A stretch of DNA of 12,220 nt from an uncultured Veillonellaceae bacterium (GTDB lineage Bacteria; Bacillota; Negativicutes; Veillonellales; Dialisteraceae). The notes under the pieces were generated by a model, which was given only the letters and a program-made list of their open reading frames with translations, made no database searches and had not been told where the DNA came from. The stretch is from NCBI GenBank assembly GCA_958439155.1, contig CAUBUJ010000040.1, positions 1 to 12,220 of the forward strand. The letters are read 5' to 3'. The number at the start of each line of letters is the position of its first letter. The stretch's first letter is position 1. The position numbers and the translations under genes are program-made. Positions 1 through 6,782 of this stretch are shown here, piece by piece.

Positions 1-2
1 AT

Positions 3-8
3 TATAAT
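3..8 (+). promoter_or_regulatory. candidate -10 box of lexA promoter
   Basis: A perfect TATAAT lies about 55 bases before lexA. Its -35 partner would fall outside the window, so the promoter cannot be confirmed. The AT-rich 61-base leader shows no GAAC-N4-GTTC motif (the SOS box expected for a Bacillus-type LexA). Only weak AT-rich inverted repeats are visible (TTATA at 2-6 with TATAA at 15-19; TAATA at 12-16 with TATTA at 26-30). An operator may lie further upstream. Confidence 0.35.
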
Positions 9-56
9 GAGTAATATAAAAGGCGTATTATACCCGTTTTCTGTCAGCAAGCAAAG

Positions 57-62
57 AAAGGA
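57..62 (+). promoter_or_regulatory. Shine-Dalgarno that favours a TTG start for lexA
   Basis: AAAGGA at 57-62 runs into the first ATG (62-64), too close to serve it, but is ideally spaced (8 bases) for the in-frame TTG at 71. No other purine-rich site precedes the ATG. This suggests LexA may begin at the TTG. Confidence 0.45.
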
Positions 63-703
63 TGATTATTTTGCCAAAGAAATTAGGATTTGACCGGAGC
101 CTGACCACCCGCGAACAGGCGATTCTCGATTATATCCGTCAGAAAGTAATGCAGTCCGGCTATCCTCCCACCGTACGGGAGATCTGTTCTGCTGTAGGAC
201 TCCGCTCCACCTCTACAGTCCATGGTTATCTGGGACGTCTGGAAAAACTGGGTGTCATCAAACGGGATCCAGCCAGTTCCCGTGCGATCGAGCTGACAGA
301 GGATATGGGATGGAGAAATAAACAAATGATTCCAGCGCCCCTGGTAGGCGTGGTCCGTGCAGGAGAGCCGATCACTGCGGATGAACGGGTCGAGAGTGTA
401 TTTCCCCTTCCAGCAGAACTTATCGGATGCCAGAGCAGCTGTTTCCTTCTCACTGTCCGTGGCGACAGCATGATAAATGCTGGCATTATGGAGGGAGATA
501 TTCTCGTAGTGGAGCAGCAGGATACGGCGAGAAATGGAGAAATTGTAGTGGCTCTCGTAGGCAATGAAGACGCTACGGTGAAAACCTTTTACAAGGAGGC
601 TGATCATATCCGTCTACAGCCGGAAAATGACAGCTATCATCCTATCATTTCCAAGGATGTCAAAATTTTAGGGAAAGTCATCGGACTGTATCGCCATTAT
701 TGA
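62..703 (+). CDS. lexA: LexA repressor (SOS regulator, self-cleaving)
   Basis: Transcriptional repressor of the SOS DNA-damage regulon, inactivated by RecA-stimulated self-cleavage. The 213-residue product has an N-terminal winged helix-turn-helix at about 15-78, with GYPPTVREI and the recognition-helix region STSTVHGYL, very close to the Bacillus type. It then has a flexible linker, the Ala100-Gly101 scissile bond in VVRAGEP, and a C-terminal S24 peptidase domain. The catalytic Ser136 lies in GDSM and Lys174 in ATVKTF. The length is normal for the family. Start choice is uncertain: the only good Shine-Dalgarno (AAGGA, 58-62) overlaps the ATG at 62 but sits 8 bases before an in-frame TTG at 71, which would give 210 residues. 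The gene stands alone and converges on gluQ. The family assignment is seen directly in the motifs; the regulon and operator are not visible here. Confidence 0.97.
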   Translation: MIILPKKLGFDRSLTTREQAILDYIRQKVMQSGYPPTVREICSAVGLRSTSTVHGYLGRLEKLGVIKRDPASSRAIELTEDMGWRNKQMIPAPLVGVVRAGEPITADERVESVFPLPAELIGCQSSCFLLTVRGDSMINAGIMEGDILVVEQQDTARNGEIVVALVGNEDATVKTFYKEADHIRLQPENDSYHPIISKDVKILGKVIGLYRHY

Positions 704-731
704 CAGCGGTTTTTTCATAATGCATCGTTGC

Positions 732-772
732 GGGCTGTCTTCTTAAGTATGGCAAAGCAGGAAGAATAGCCC
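732..772. repeat. imperfect palindrome, possible interspersed intergenic repeat
   Basis: GGGCT (732-736) pairs with AGCCC (768-772), and the inner TTC (740-742) pairs with GAA (761-763), giving a bulged stem around a loop of roughly 17-20 bases. It has no T-run, so it is not a factor-independent terminator. It lies in the non-coding gap between lexA and gluQ. Read on the - strand, the region encodes a short arginine/alanine-rich run ending in TARNDA, a flavour I associate with translated palindromic intergenic repeats. No second copy occurs in this window, so the repeat assignment is an inference. Confidence 0.3.
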
Positions 773-800
773 CTATGCTTGGCACAGGAAAAGGGAAATA

Positions 801-840
801 AAAGAACTCCTCCATGAGTGATCATGAAGGAGTTCTTTTT
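801..840. terminator. bidirectional terminator between lexA and gluQ
   Basis: An 11-bp perfect stem (AAAGAACTCCT 801-811 with AGGAGTTCTTT 828-838) continues, after one mismatch, into four more pairs (813-816 with 823-826) around a six-base loop. A T-run follows on the + strand (836-840), and the A-rich left flank gives CTTTTATTT on the - strand. It therefore serves both lexA and the convergent M16-gluQ unit, whose last stop codon is only nine bases away. Confidence 0.9.
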
Positions 841-848
841 ATTGGCTA

Positions 849-1802
849 TCACAGAAAATCTTTTATATCTGTGGAAATCATTCGTTTCTTCAGGTGAGAG
901 CATGCGGAAAAAGGAATGTTTTGTTCCGCTTCTGCCGCAGTGACCGATACAGGGGTCTCTATCGCACCAGCCCAGAAGAGAATCTGGCCAATGATCCGCC
1001 CTGGAGTTATGCCGCTTTGCCGCAGTTCTTCTATGGTAATGCCGTGCTGACGTTTGGAGAGGCGCACCCCTTCCCGGTCCGTTAAGAGAGGCAGATGACC
1101 ATAGACGGGTACGGGGTATCCCAATTTTTTCAGCAGATAAATCTGGTCAAAGGTAGAGGTCAGCAGATCTTCCCCACGGAATACATGAGTAATACCCATG
1201 GCACCGTCATCGGCAGAGGCGGCCAGCTGGTAGGCCATCATACCATCTGCCCGGCGGAGGACAAAATCATCAGAACCGGCATGAAGTGTCCCCTCCTGCC
1301 GGCCGCGGAACATATCTGCAAAAGAAAGGTCTGTATCTTGCATGCGGATCCGCCAAGATGGGGTTTTGGTTTCCTTGGCCCGTTCTTCTGCAGTAAGATT
1401 CCGACAGTGTCCGTCATAGACAGGCCCCGCTTCTCCTGGATGCGGCGCAGAAGCAATCTGCCGGATCCGGGAGCGGGCACAGTAGCAGGGATAGATCGCC
1501 CCCGCCTCTTTCCACCGGAGAAGAATGGATTCATAAAAAGTGCTGCGCCGGCTCTGCACTGTCCAGCCATAGGAATATTCTTTTTCAGGCCCTTCATCCC
1601 AGTCCAGTCCCAGCCAGGAAAGATCCTGCATCAGGGCGGATACATATTCGCCCCGGCTCCGGGCACGGTCGATATCTTCGATGCGAAGAACGATTTTCCC
1701 CTTATGCTGCCTTGTCCAGAGCCAGTTCAGGAAAGCCACCCATACATTGCCCAGATGGATCTTTCCTGTTGGACTGGGAGCGAAACGGCTGCGGATTTCC
1801 AT
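849..1802 (-). CDS. gluQ: glutamyl-Q tRNA(Asp) synthetase
   Basis: Truncated paralogue of glutamyl-tRNA synthetase that activates glutamate and attaches it to the queuosine base at position 34 of tRNA(Asp), without using the acceptor end. The 317 residues cover only the Rossmann catalytic core: the class-I HIGH motif appears as HLGN (17-20) in FAPSPTGKIHLGN, and the KMSKS equivalent as RLSK (247-250). A zinc site matches the E. coli enzyme pattern, with Cys106, Cys108, Tyr129 and Cys133. The C-terminal anticodon-binding domain of GluRS is absent, as expected for GluQ-RS and unlike a true GluRS (about 470-480 residues). The start codon shares one base with the stop of the upstream peptidase gene (TGATG) and has no strong Shine-Dalgarno, so reinitiation coupling is likely. 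Alternative: a discriminating GluRS fragment, unlikely given intact motifs. Confidence 0.94.
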   Translation of the reverse strand: MEIRSRFAPSPTGKIHLGNVWVAFLNWLWTRQHKGKIVLRIEDIDRARSRGEYVSALMQDLSWLGLDWDEGPEKEYSYGWTVQSRRSTFYESILLRWKEAGAIYPCYCARSRIRQIASAPHPGEAGPVYDGHCRNLTAEERAKETKTPSWRIRMQDTDLSFADMFRGRQEGTLHAGSDDFVLRRADGMMAYQLAASADDGAMGITHVFRGEDLLTSTFDQIYLLKKLGYPVPVYGHLPLLTDREGVRLSKRQHGITIEELRQSGITPGRIIGQILFWAGAIETPVSVTAAEAEQNIPFSACSHLKKRMISTDIKDFL

Positions 1803-4729
1803 CAGTCCGGCAGGGAAATGATATGCTGGAAGAGCTCTCTGTCTTCCTTGATCTTTCCTTCACTTCCCATGACACAGAGATAGGGTTCATCCATGACCAC
1901 TTCCATAATATCGGCCATGCGGCGGATATCTTCCTGGGTACACTGGATAATCTGCCGGCGCACCCGCTTTCTGTCTTCCAAGGTAATGCCGCAGAGACGG
2001 TACATCATGGCCCGCTCCCCTTTCATGAAGGGGGTATACTGGGTTTCCGCAGGCGCCATGGTGCCGATGACGTACTTCGTCATTTCCCGGTCAGAAACGG
2101 TGAAATGACGAAGGTAGTCCGCCGCTTCTTTGTATGCGTCAATGGTTTCGGACAGATTGGGATCCCTGTAAGAACAGAGGAGGGCGTTTCCGTTGAAAGC
2201 AAACTGGGTAAACGCGCCGTAAGCGCCGCCGAGGACACGGATCTTTTTCCACAGGTATTCATAGCGGAGCACTGTCTCCATGACCTGGAGCGCGCCGTCA
2301 TAGACGAATCCGCGGCGCCGGAAATTACCGCCTTTCACGACATACTGCACCTTGCCGGAGGTGAGAATGCCTTCATTGATTTCGGGCTTTCCAAAATCAA
2401 AATGAAGAGTCTCTTCCCTGGTCCCTTCCGGCATATCTTTGAGAATTTCCGGCAGGAAGAGCGCGGCCTTTTCCTTTTCCTCGTTGTCCCCCACACTCTG
2501 CAGTGTCAGATTGGCTCGGGTAAAGATTTTTGCCGCCACTTCTCTGAGACGGGCCGCGATGCATTCTCCATCCGAATCAAACCGCTTGACCAGGCTGGAG
2601 AGGAAGTAGTAGAAAGAAAGATTTCCCTGCTCCCGGAAGCGCTCCACTTCGGAGAAATAAGAAAGGAGACGGTGCATCGCAAGGGTGTGGCCGCGGCTGA
2701 ATACGGTCATGTCCCATTCGGACTTTTCTTCGAGGAGAAGTTCTTTCAGGCGGGACAGATCAGTAAATACGGTGTGATTGAGCACATCCCCGAGGAGTTC
2801 CATCAGCTTTTCTGCTTCCGTAGTGAGCGCTTTGCCCCGTGCGATGAATACAGGAATGTACTGGGAATCGTCGTGCTCACTGCTGTAGCTGCTTACAGAG
2901 AAGGTCAGGCCCCCTGTATGAGCATTAGACAGACGGGTCAGTTCCTGATAGGTATGATTGGCTGTGTCCATCCCGGAGAGGAGATCTGCCAGCAGGTAGG
3001 CGTAAGGAATATCCTCTTTGGAAAGGCCGTAGAGGGTAAAGAAGAGATTGACATAGGAAATGCCCGACGTATGGGTTCTGTAATGGAGATGGGAAACGCC
3101 TTCCACCACTCCTTCTTCAAAAGTTTCTTCCTTGATTTCCCGCTTGAGGTCATTTCTGGTCAGGAGGGGAATCGTTTTCAGTGCTTCTTCTGTCTCTCCG
3201 GAAGCCTGCCGTTCCTTCAGTTTTTTCGTATTGGCAATGATCTCTTCCATCTGCCCGTCCGTGAGGGACTGCTTGTATGCAGCCAGTTTTTCTTCGGTCT
3301 CTTTATTTTTCTTTTCCGTGAGCCCCTTTTCTGCCTTGAGCGTAACCAGTACCTGGTGATTGTTTTTCAGATAGTACTTGCGGAGAAGATCTTCAAAGAA
3401 TCCTTTTGCCAGCCCTTTCCGGAGGGTTTTCAGATCCGCTTCATAGCGGATGGCATCCATAGGATCCCGGTTATAGAGCCACAGATCCATCACGCGGACG
3501 CCGTAGAAAAGTCCTTTCGGCCGTCCCTGGTAATCCCCTTCCCGGAGGGTAAATTCTGTGCGGTTCAGTGCAGCGGAAAGCATGTCCCGATCCAGTCCCT
3601 TGAGCACGATGGAGCGGATCGTGCTGTCCAGGATACTGGCGAACTGGTCCTGCTTTTCCGGCTCAGATCCGGTCACCTCGATCTGCCATACAGGCTGTTT
3701 GTAGCTGTCGCAGTAATTGCCTGTCAGGTCATTGCCGATGCCTGCGTCAATCACCGCTTTTTTAAGAGGCGCCCCATCCATTTCAATAAGGGTATAGTTC
3801 AGGATCTTGAAGGCCAGAGATTCCGCGGTGGTCATATGGTCTGTGCAGGCTGTATAGAGGCTGTGGATTGCCTTCCCTTTAAGATCTTCCCCTTCGGAAA
3901 TTCCATAGCTTCTGGTAATTTTCTTTCTTTCCTGGAACGGCGTCTGTACAGCTACCGCAGAATCCACGGCATGCGCTGTAAAATGGGACAGGTATTCTTC
4001 ATCCAGATAGCGCAGAGTTTCTTCAATGTCCATATCACCGTAGAGGTAAATATAGCTGTTGGAAGGATGGTAGAAACGGCGGTGGAATTCAGTAAATTCT
4101 TTGAACGTAAGCGATGGAATCACTTCCGGATCGCCGCCGGATTCCACGCCATAGGTGGTATCCGGAAAAAGAACTTCCATGGCCCGGTCTTCGAGAATAG
4201 CGTCCGGTGAAGAAAGAGCGCCTTTCATTTCGTTGTATACGACACCGTTGTAGGTAAGGGGCGCGTCTTTGCTTTCCAGCTCATAATGCCACCCTTCCTG
4301 CATCAGAATCTGTGGATTTTTGAGACAGTTCGGATAGAAGACTGCGTCCAAATATACGTCCATCAGATTTTTAAAATCCTGGCTGTTCCGGCTCGCTACA
4401 GGGTACATGGTCTTGTCCGGCCAGGTGATGGCATTGAGGAAGGTATTGAGGGAGCCTTTGGCCAGCTCTACAAAGGGTTCCTTCAGGGGGTATTTCCGGG
4501 AGCCGCAGAGTGTGGAATGTTCCATAATGTGGGGCGTTCCCTTGGAATTGTCCGGGGTCGTGCGGAAGCAGATGTAAAATACTTTGTTGTCATCGTCTGT
4601 ATCGAGGTAGAGCAGACGCGCCCCGGACTTGACGTGGCGCAGAAGGTAAGCGTCTGCATTGACTTCCGGGATGGCGGAGGCAGATTCTACGGAAAAACCG
4701 TGAACCAGGGTTCCTTTAGTCCATTTCAT
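1802..4729 (-). CDS. M16C metallopeptidase, presequence protease (PreP/Cym1)-like
   Basis: Large zinc peptidase of the insulinase superfamily, subfamily M16C, expected to degrade short unstructured peptides inside a closed two-half chamber. At 975 residues it has the full length of the family. The inverted zinc motif HIMEH is at 67-71 (His67, catalytic Glu70, His71), and the third ligand is probably Glu167 in VVYNEMKG, 96 residues on, the same spacing as in plant PreP. A charged helical linker covers about 465-520, the M16C-associated domain follows, and the C-terminal half supplies the substrate-binding Arg831/Tyr837 pair in IRVLGGAYG. I see no signal peptide, so a cytoplasmic location is likely. 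A good Shine-Dalgarno (AAGGAG, 4738-4743) lies 8 bases before the ATG. A CATAAT at 4758-4763 is a possible -10 but lacks a clear -35. It is the first gene of a two-gene unit with gluQ. The physiological substrate is unknown. Confidence 0.95.
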   Translation of the reverse strand: MKWTKGTLVHGFSVESASAIPEVNADAYLLRHVKSGARLLYLDTDDDNKVFYICFRTTPDNSKGTPHIMEHSTLCGSRKYPLKEPFVELAKGSLNTFLNAITWPDKTMYPVASRNSQDFKNLMDVYLDAVFYPNCLKNPQILMQEGWHYELESKDAPLTYNGVVYNEMKGALSSPDAILEDRAMEVLFPDTTYGVESGGDPEVIPSLTFKEFTEFHRRFYHPSNSYIYLYGDMDIEETLRYLDEEYLSHFTAHAVDSAVAVQTPFQERKKITRSYGISEGEDLKGKAIHSLYTACTDHMTTAESLAFKILNYTLIEMDGAPLKKAVIDAGIGNDLTGNYCDSYKQPVWQIEVTGSEPEKQDQFASILDSTIRSIVLKGLDRDMLSAALNRTEFTLREGDYQGRPKGLFYGVRVMDLWLYNRDPMDAIRYEADLKTLRKGLAKGFFEDLLRKYYLKNNHQVLVTLKAEKGLTEKKNKETEEKLAAYKQSLTDGQMEEIIANTKKLKERQASGETEEALKTIPLLTRNDLKREIKEETFEEGVVEGVSHLHYRTHTSGISYVNLFFTLYGLSKEDIPYAYLLADLLSGMDTANHTYQELTRLSNAHTGGLTFSVSSYSSEHDDSQYIPVFIARGKALTTEAEKLMELLGDVLNHTVFTDLSRLKELLLEEKSEWDMTVFSRGHTLAMHRLLSYFSEVERFREQGNLSFYYFLSSLVKRFDSDGECIAARLREVAAKIFTRANLTLQSVGDNEEKEKAALFLPEILKDMPEGTREETLHFDFGKPEINEGILTSGKVQYVVKGGNFRRRGFVYDGALQVMETVLRYEYLWKKIRVLGGAYGAFTQFAFNGNALLCSYRDPNLSETIDAYKEAADYLRHFTVSDREMTKYVIGTMAPAETQYTPFMKGERAMMYRLCGITLEDRKRVRRQIIQCTQEDIRRMADIMEVVMDEPYLCVMGSEGKIKEDRELFQHIISLPD

Positions 4730-4737
4730 AAAATTAA

Positions 4738-4743
4738 CTCCTT
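4738..4743 (-). promoter_or_regulatory. ribosome binding site of the M16C peptidase
   Basis: AAGGAG on the - strand, 8 bases before the ATG at 4729, fixes the start of the peptidase gene. Confidence 0.8.
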
Positions 4744-4775
4744 ATTTGTTTCTAACTATTATGTTCCCTCATAGG

Positions 4776-4800
4776 AAAAAGCACAGGGACAGCCCTGTGC
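4776..4800 (-). terminator. terminator of lysC
   Basis: A perfect 8-bp stem (GCACAGGG with CCCTGTGC, 4781-4800) with a four-base loop is followed on the - strand by five Ts (4780-4776). It lies 17 bases beyond the lysC stop and separates it from the M16 gene. A CTTTT follows on the + strand too, but no + gene approaches from the left. Confidence 0.88.
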
Positions 4801-4817
4801 CTTTTCCGCGGCATATA

Positions 4818-5309
4818 CTAGGCCTCATTCACCGGGAAGAATTCATCATGGATGACCTGGACGGCCTTGTCCATGTCTTCCTGCTGGATCAGGCAGGAAA
4901 TGCTGATTTCAGAGGTGCTGATAATATCAATATTGACGCCGGCTTTGCCAAGGGCGCCGAACATGCGCGCCGCAATGCCGGGAGCTCCAAGCATGCCCGC
5001 TCCGACGATGGACACTTTGGCTACGTCCCCGCTGTAAATGATGCCGGGGATCATTTCATCTGCCTTCATTTTTTCAAGGACCGCTTTCGCTTCGTCCAGA
5101 TCATTGTCATTGATCGTAAAAATGATGTCGGTCTTATGATCATTGGCTTCCCGGACGCTCTGGACGATCATGTCCACAATGATGTGGTTTTTCGCGAGCA
5201 GATCGAAAATATGATAGGCTACGCCCGGTATATTTCTGACGCCGAGTACGGCGATTTTGGCTACATGCGGGTCCTGTGCGACGCCGCGTACAGCCTGAGA
5301 CTGGTTCAT
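4818..5309 (-). CDS. internal in-frame ORF: aspartokinase beta (ACT) subunit
   Basis: In-frame ATG at 5309, codon 246 of lysC, would give a 163-residue protein made only of the two ACT domains. B. subtilis aspartokinase II is known to be an alpha2-beta2 enzyme whose beta subunit is translated from an internal start of the same gene, also about 163 residues long. Here the internal ATG is preceded by GGGAGG (5318-5323) at an ideal 8-base spacing, better than the site at the GTG start of the full-length protein. Both observations are seen directly; production of the protein is an inference. Confidence 0.72.
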   Translation of the reverse strand: MNQSQAVRGVAQDPHVAKIAVLGVRNIPGVAYHIFDLLAKNHIIVDMIVQSVREANDHKTDIIFTINDNDLDEAKAVLEKMKADEMIPGIIYSGDVAKVSIVGAGMLGAPGIAARMFGALGKAGVNIDIISTSEISISCLIQQEDMDKAVQVIHDEFFPVNEA

Positions 5310-6044
5310 AGTACATTCCTCCCGAATGATAGTGCCTGGTGCATTGGTAAATGTGGATCTCACGTGAATGGGGATATGATAGCGGATACCCATTTCCACA
5401 CTCCGCGGCTGCATGACTCCGGCACCAAGACGGGCCATTTCGAGCATTTCCTCATTGGTGATTTCCGGAATTTTCCGGGCATTCGGCACATGGCGGGGAT
5501 CGGCGGAATAGACGCCGTCCACATCGGTGAATATTTCACACATATCTGCTTTCATGGCACCGGCCAGAGCCACTGCGGTAGCATCGCTGCCGCCGCGGCC
5601 AAGGGTGATGATGTCTCCCTCTGGCGTAATGCCCTGGAATCCAGCGACAATTACGATGTTTCCCGCATCCAGCTCACGGAAGACACGGTCTGGACGGACA
5701 TCTACAATGTCTGCCTTGCTGAAGCCGCCTTCCGCGATAATACCGGCCTGGCCGCCGGTCAGGGACACGGCAGGCACGCCGAGAGACTGGAAGGTCATCG
5801 CCATAAGGGCGATAGAAATCTGCTCGCCAGTGGTGAGGAGCATGTCCATTTCCCGGCCGTAATGATCTTTTGTGACCTGTGATGCCAGTGTGAGAAGATC
5901 ATCGGTAGTATCCCCCATGGCAGAAACCACAATGACGACCTTGTCGCCGGGCGCTCTTTCCGAGAGGACCCGCTTGGCGATATTTTTCATTTTTTCCGGC
6001 GTCGCCACAGAACTGCCGCCGAATTTTTTTACATAAAGAGCCAC
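4818..6044 (-). CDS. lysC: aspartate kinase, monofunctional, with C-terminal ACT domains
   Basis: Phosphorylates L-aspartate with ATP, the first committed step to lysine/diaminopimelate, threonine and methionine. The 408 residues match exactly the length I recall for Bacillus subtilis aspartokinase II. Kinase-domain motifs are KFGGSS (7-12), VVSAMGDTTDDL (39-50), LLTTGEQ (69-75), GRGGSDATA (149-157) and FTDVDGVYSADPR (172-184). Two ACT regulatory domains follow at about 263-330 and 340-405. There is no homoserine dehydrogenase fusion. The start is GTG at 6044, preceded by GAGGGAG four bases away; no in-frame ATG exists earlier. It is a single-gene unit with its own promoter and terminator. 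An internal start at Met246 probably produces a separate beta subunit. Feedback inhibition by an aspartate-family amino acid is expected from the ACT domains, but which one cannot be read from the sequence. Confidence 0.97.
   Translation of the reverse strand: MALYVKKFGGSSVATPEKMKNIAKRVLSERAPGDKVVIVVSAMGDTTDDLLTLASQVTKDHYGREMDMLLTTGEQISIALMAMTFQSLGVPAVSLTGGQAGIIAEGGFSKADIVDVRPDRVFRELDAGNIVIVAGFQGITPEGDIITLGRGGSDATAVALAGAMKADMCEIFTDVDGVYSADPRHVPNARKIPEITNEEMLEMARLGAGVMQPRSVEMGIRYHIPIHVRSTFTNAPGTIIREECTMNQSQAVRGVAQDPHVAKIAVLGVRNIPGVAYHIFDLLAKNHIIVDMIVQSVREANDHKTDIIFTINDNDLDEAKAVLEKMKADEMIPGIIYSGDVAKVSIVGAGMLGAPGIAARMFGALGKAGVNIDIISTSEISISCLIQQEDMDKAVQVIHDEFFPVNEA
5318..5323 (-). promoter_or_regulatory. 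internal ribosome binding site inside lysC
   Basis: GGGAGG on the - strand, encoding part of the Arg-Glu-Glu codons, sits 8 bases before the in-frame ATG at 5309 and would drive translation of the ACT-only subunit. Confidence 0.7.
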
Positions 6045-6064
6045 AATTCTCCCTCAATTTCCGC

Positions 6065-6087
6065 GGGGAAAAGAGCTGTACTTCCCC
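6065..6087 (-). promoter_or_regulatory. hairpin in the lysC leader
   Basis: GGGGAA and TTCCCC (6 bp) enclose an 11-base loop in the short lysC 5' leader, just upstream of the GAGGGAG ribosome-binding site. It is too small for a lysine riboswitch and has no T-run, so it is not an attenuator in itself. A role is not evident. Confidence 0.35.
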
Positions 6088-6114
6088 ATCCCCACTATAA
6101 TAAAATCTATAAAA

Positions 6115-6143
6115 ATTCTATCATGCCCTGTTCCCTCTGTAAA
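6115..6143 (-). promoter_or_regulatory. sigma-70-type promoter of lysC
   Basis: On the - strand, TTTACA (6138-6143), a 17-base spacer and TAGAAT (6115-6120) with an upstream TG (extended -10). Transcription should start near 6108, leaving a leader of about 64 bases. The promoter lies just downstream of the cob terminator, so lysC is an independent unit. Confidence 0.8.
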
Positions 6144-6185
6144 GGAAAGGATGGGTATGTATGTGGGATTATGAAAAAACTTTAT

Positions 6186-6213
6186 AAAAAAAGCATCCCC
6201 GGAGGAATGCTTT
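6186..6213 (-). terminator. terminator of the cob unit
   Basis: AAAGCATTCC and GGGATGCTTT form a 10-bp stem (one G-T pair) with a four-base loop (6190-6213), followed on the - strand by a T-run. It lies about 20 bases after the cobO stop and ends the cbiL-cbiA-cobO transcript. Confidence 0.92.
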
Positions 6214-6233
6214 GGCCTGTGCAGGAAGGCAGA

Positions 6234-6782
6234 TTAGAATTCAATGCCCTTTCTCGCACGGATTCCTTTTTCGAAAGCGTGCTTGACCGGTTTCATTTCC
6301 GTCACGGTATCAGCCATATCAATCAGAACTGGCTCAGCATAGCGTCCAGTGAGAATCATATTGAGATGGGCCGGGCGCTTTCGGAGAAGGTCTGCCACCT
6401 CGCCGGCGGTGATCATGCCGAAATGAATGGCGTAATTCACTTCATCGAGGACCACCAGATCCCATTTCCCGCTCATCACTTCTTCGGAGGCCGTTTCCCA
6501 GGCCTTCTGGGCGAGCGCTTTTTTACGGGAAAATTCTGCTTCATCTTCTTTTTTATTGTGGAAAACGAACCCGTCCCCCATGGAGCGGATCTCAATATTC
6601 CCATTGATCCGCCCCAGCGCGGCGATGGCTTCCAACTCTCCATATTTCCAGGCGCCCTTAATAAACTGGAGAATCAGCACTTTTTGTCCGTCTCCCCAGG
6701 CGCGGATCGCTGTTCCCAGAGCCGCCGTGGTCTTTCCTTTGCCGTTCCCCGTATTGATCAGGATCAAGCCTTTCTGTTCCAT
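6234..6782 (-). CDS. cobO: cob(I)yrinic acid a,c-diamide adenosyltransferase (CobO/BtuR family)
   Basis: Transfers the 5'-deoxyadenosyl group from ATP to the cob(I)alt centre of corrinoids, making the upper ligand of adenosylcobalamin. The family is recognised by its P-loop near the N-terminus, GNGKGKTT (12-19), followed by LILQFIKG (37-44), and by the acidic LVVLDEVNYAI (109-119). I chose the ATG at 6782 (182 residues) rather than an ATG at 6815: it overlaps the cbiA stop by one base (TAATG), is preceded by GGAG at about 6-7 bases, and puts the P-loop where the family normally has it. The upstream ATG would overlap cbiA by 34 bases. It is the last gene of the corrinoid unit, followed directly by a terminator. 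Confidence 0.95.
   Translation of the reverse strand: MEQKGLILINTGNGKGKTTAALGTAIRAWGDGQKVLILQFIKGAWKYGELEAIAALGRINGNIEIRSMGDGFVFHNKKEDEAEFSRKKALAQKAWETASEEVMSGKWDLVVLDEVNYAIHFGMITAGEVADLLRKRPAHLNMILTGRYAEPVLIDMADTVTEMKPVKHAFEKGIRARKGIEF

Noticed and set aside
715..903. 62-codon - strand frame between lexA and gluQ
   Set aside because: It runs through the terminator hairpin and into the gluQ end in another frame, and has no ribosome-binding site. Its sequence looks like a translated palindrome rather than a protein.
1095..1883. 262-codon open frame on the + strand, antisense to gluQ
   Set aside because: It overlaps a gene with intact HLGN, SK and zinc motifs; there is no promoter, ribosome-binding site or domain on this strand.
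1712..4210. 832-codon open frame on the + strand, antisense to the M16C peptidase
   Set aside because: It lies wholly opposite a clear 975-residue protein family member. It has no ribosome-binding site and no recognisable domain, and it reads as low-order Phe/His/Arg-rich sequence. Long antisense frames arise where the sense gene avoids TTA, CTA and TCA codons.
4746..5882. 378-codon open frame on the + strand, antisense to lysC
   Set aside because: It crosses the lysC terminator and is opposite a well-supported aspartate kinase; it is a His/Asp-rich shadow frame.
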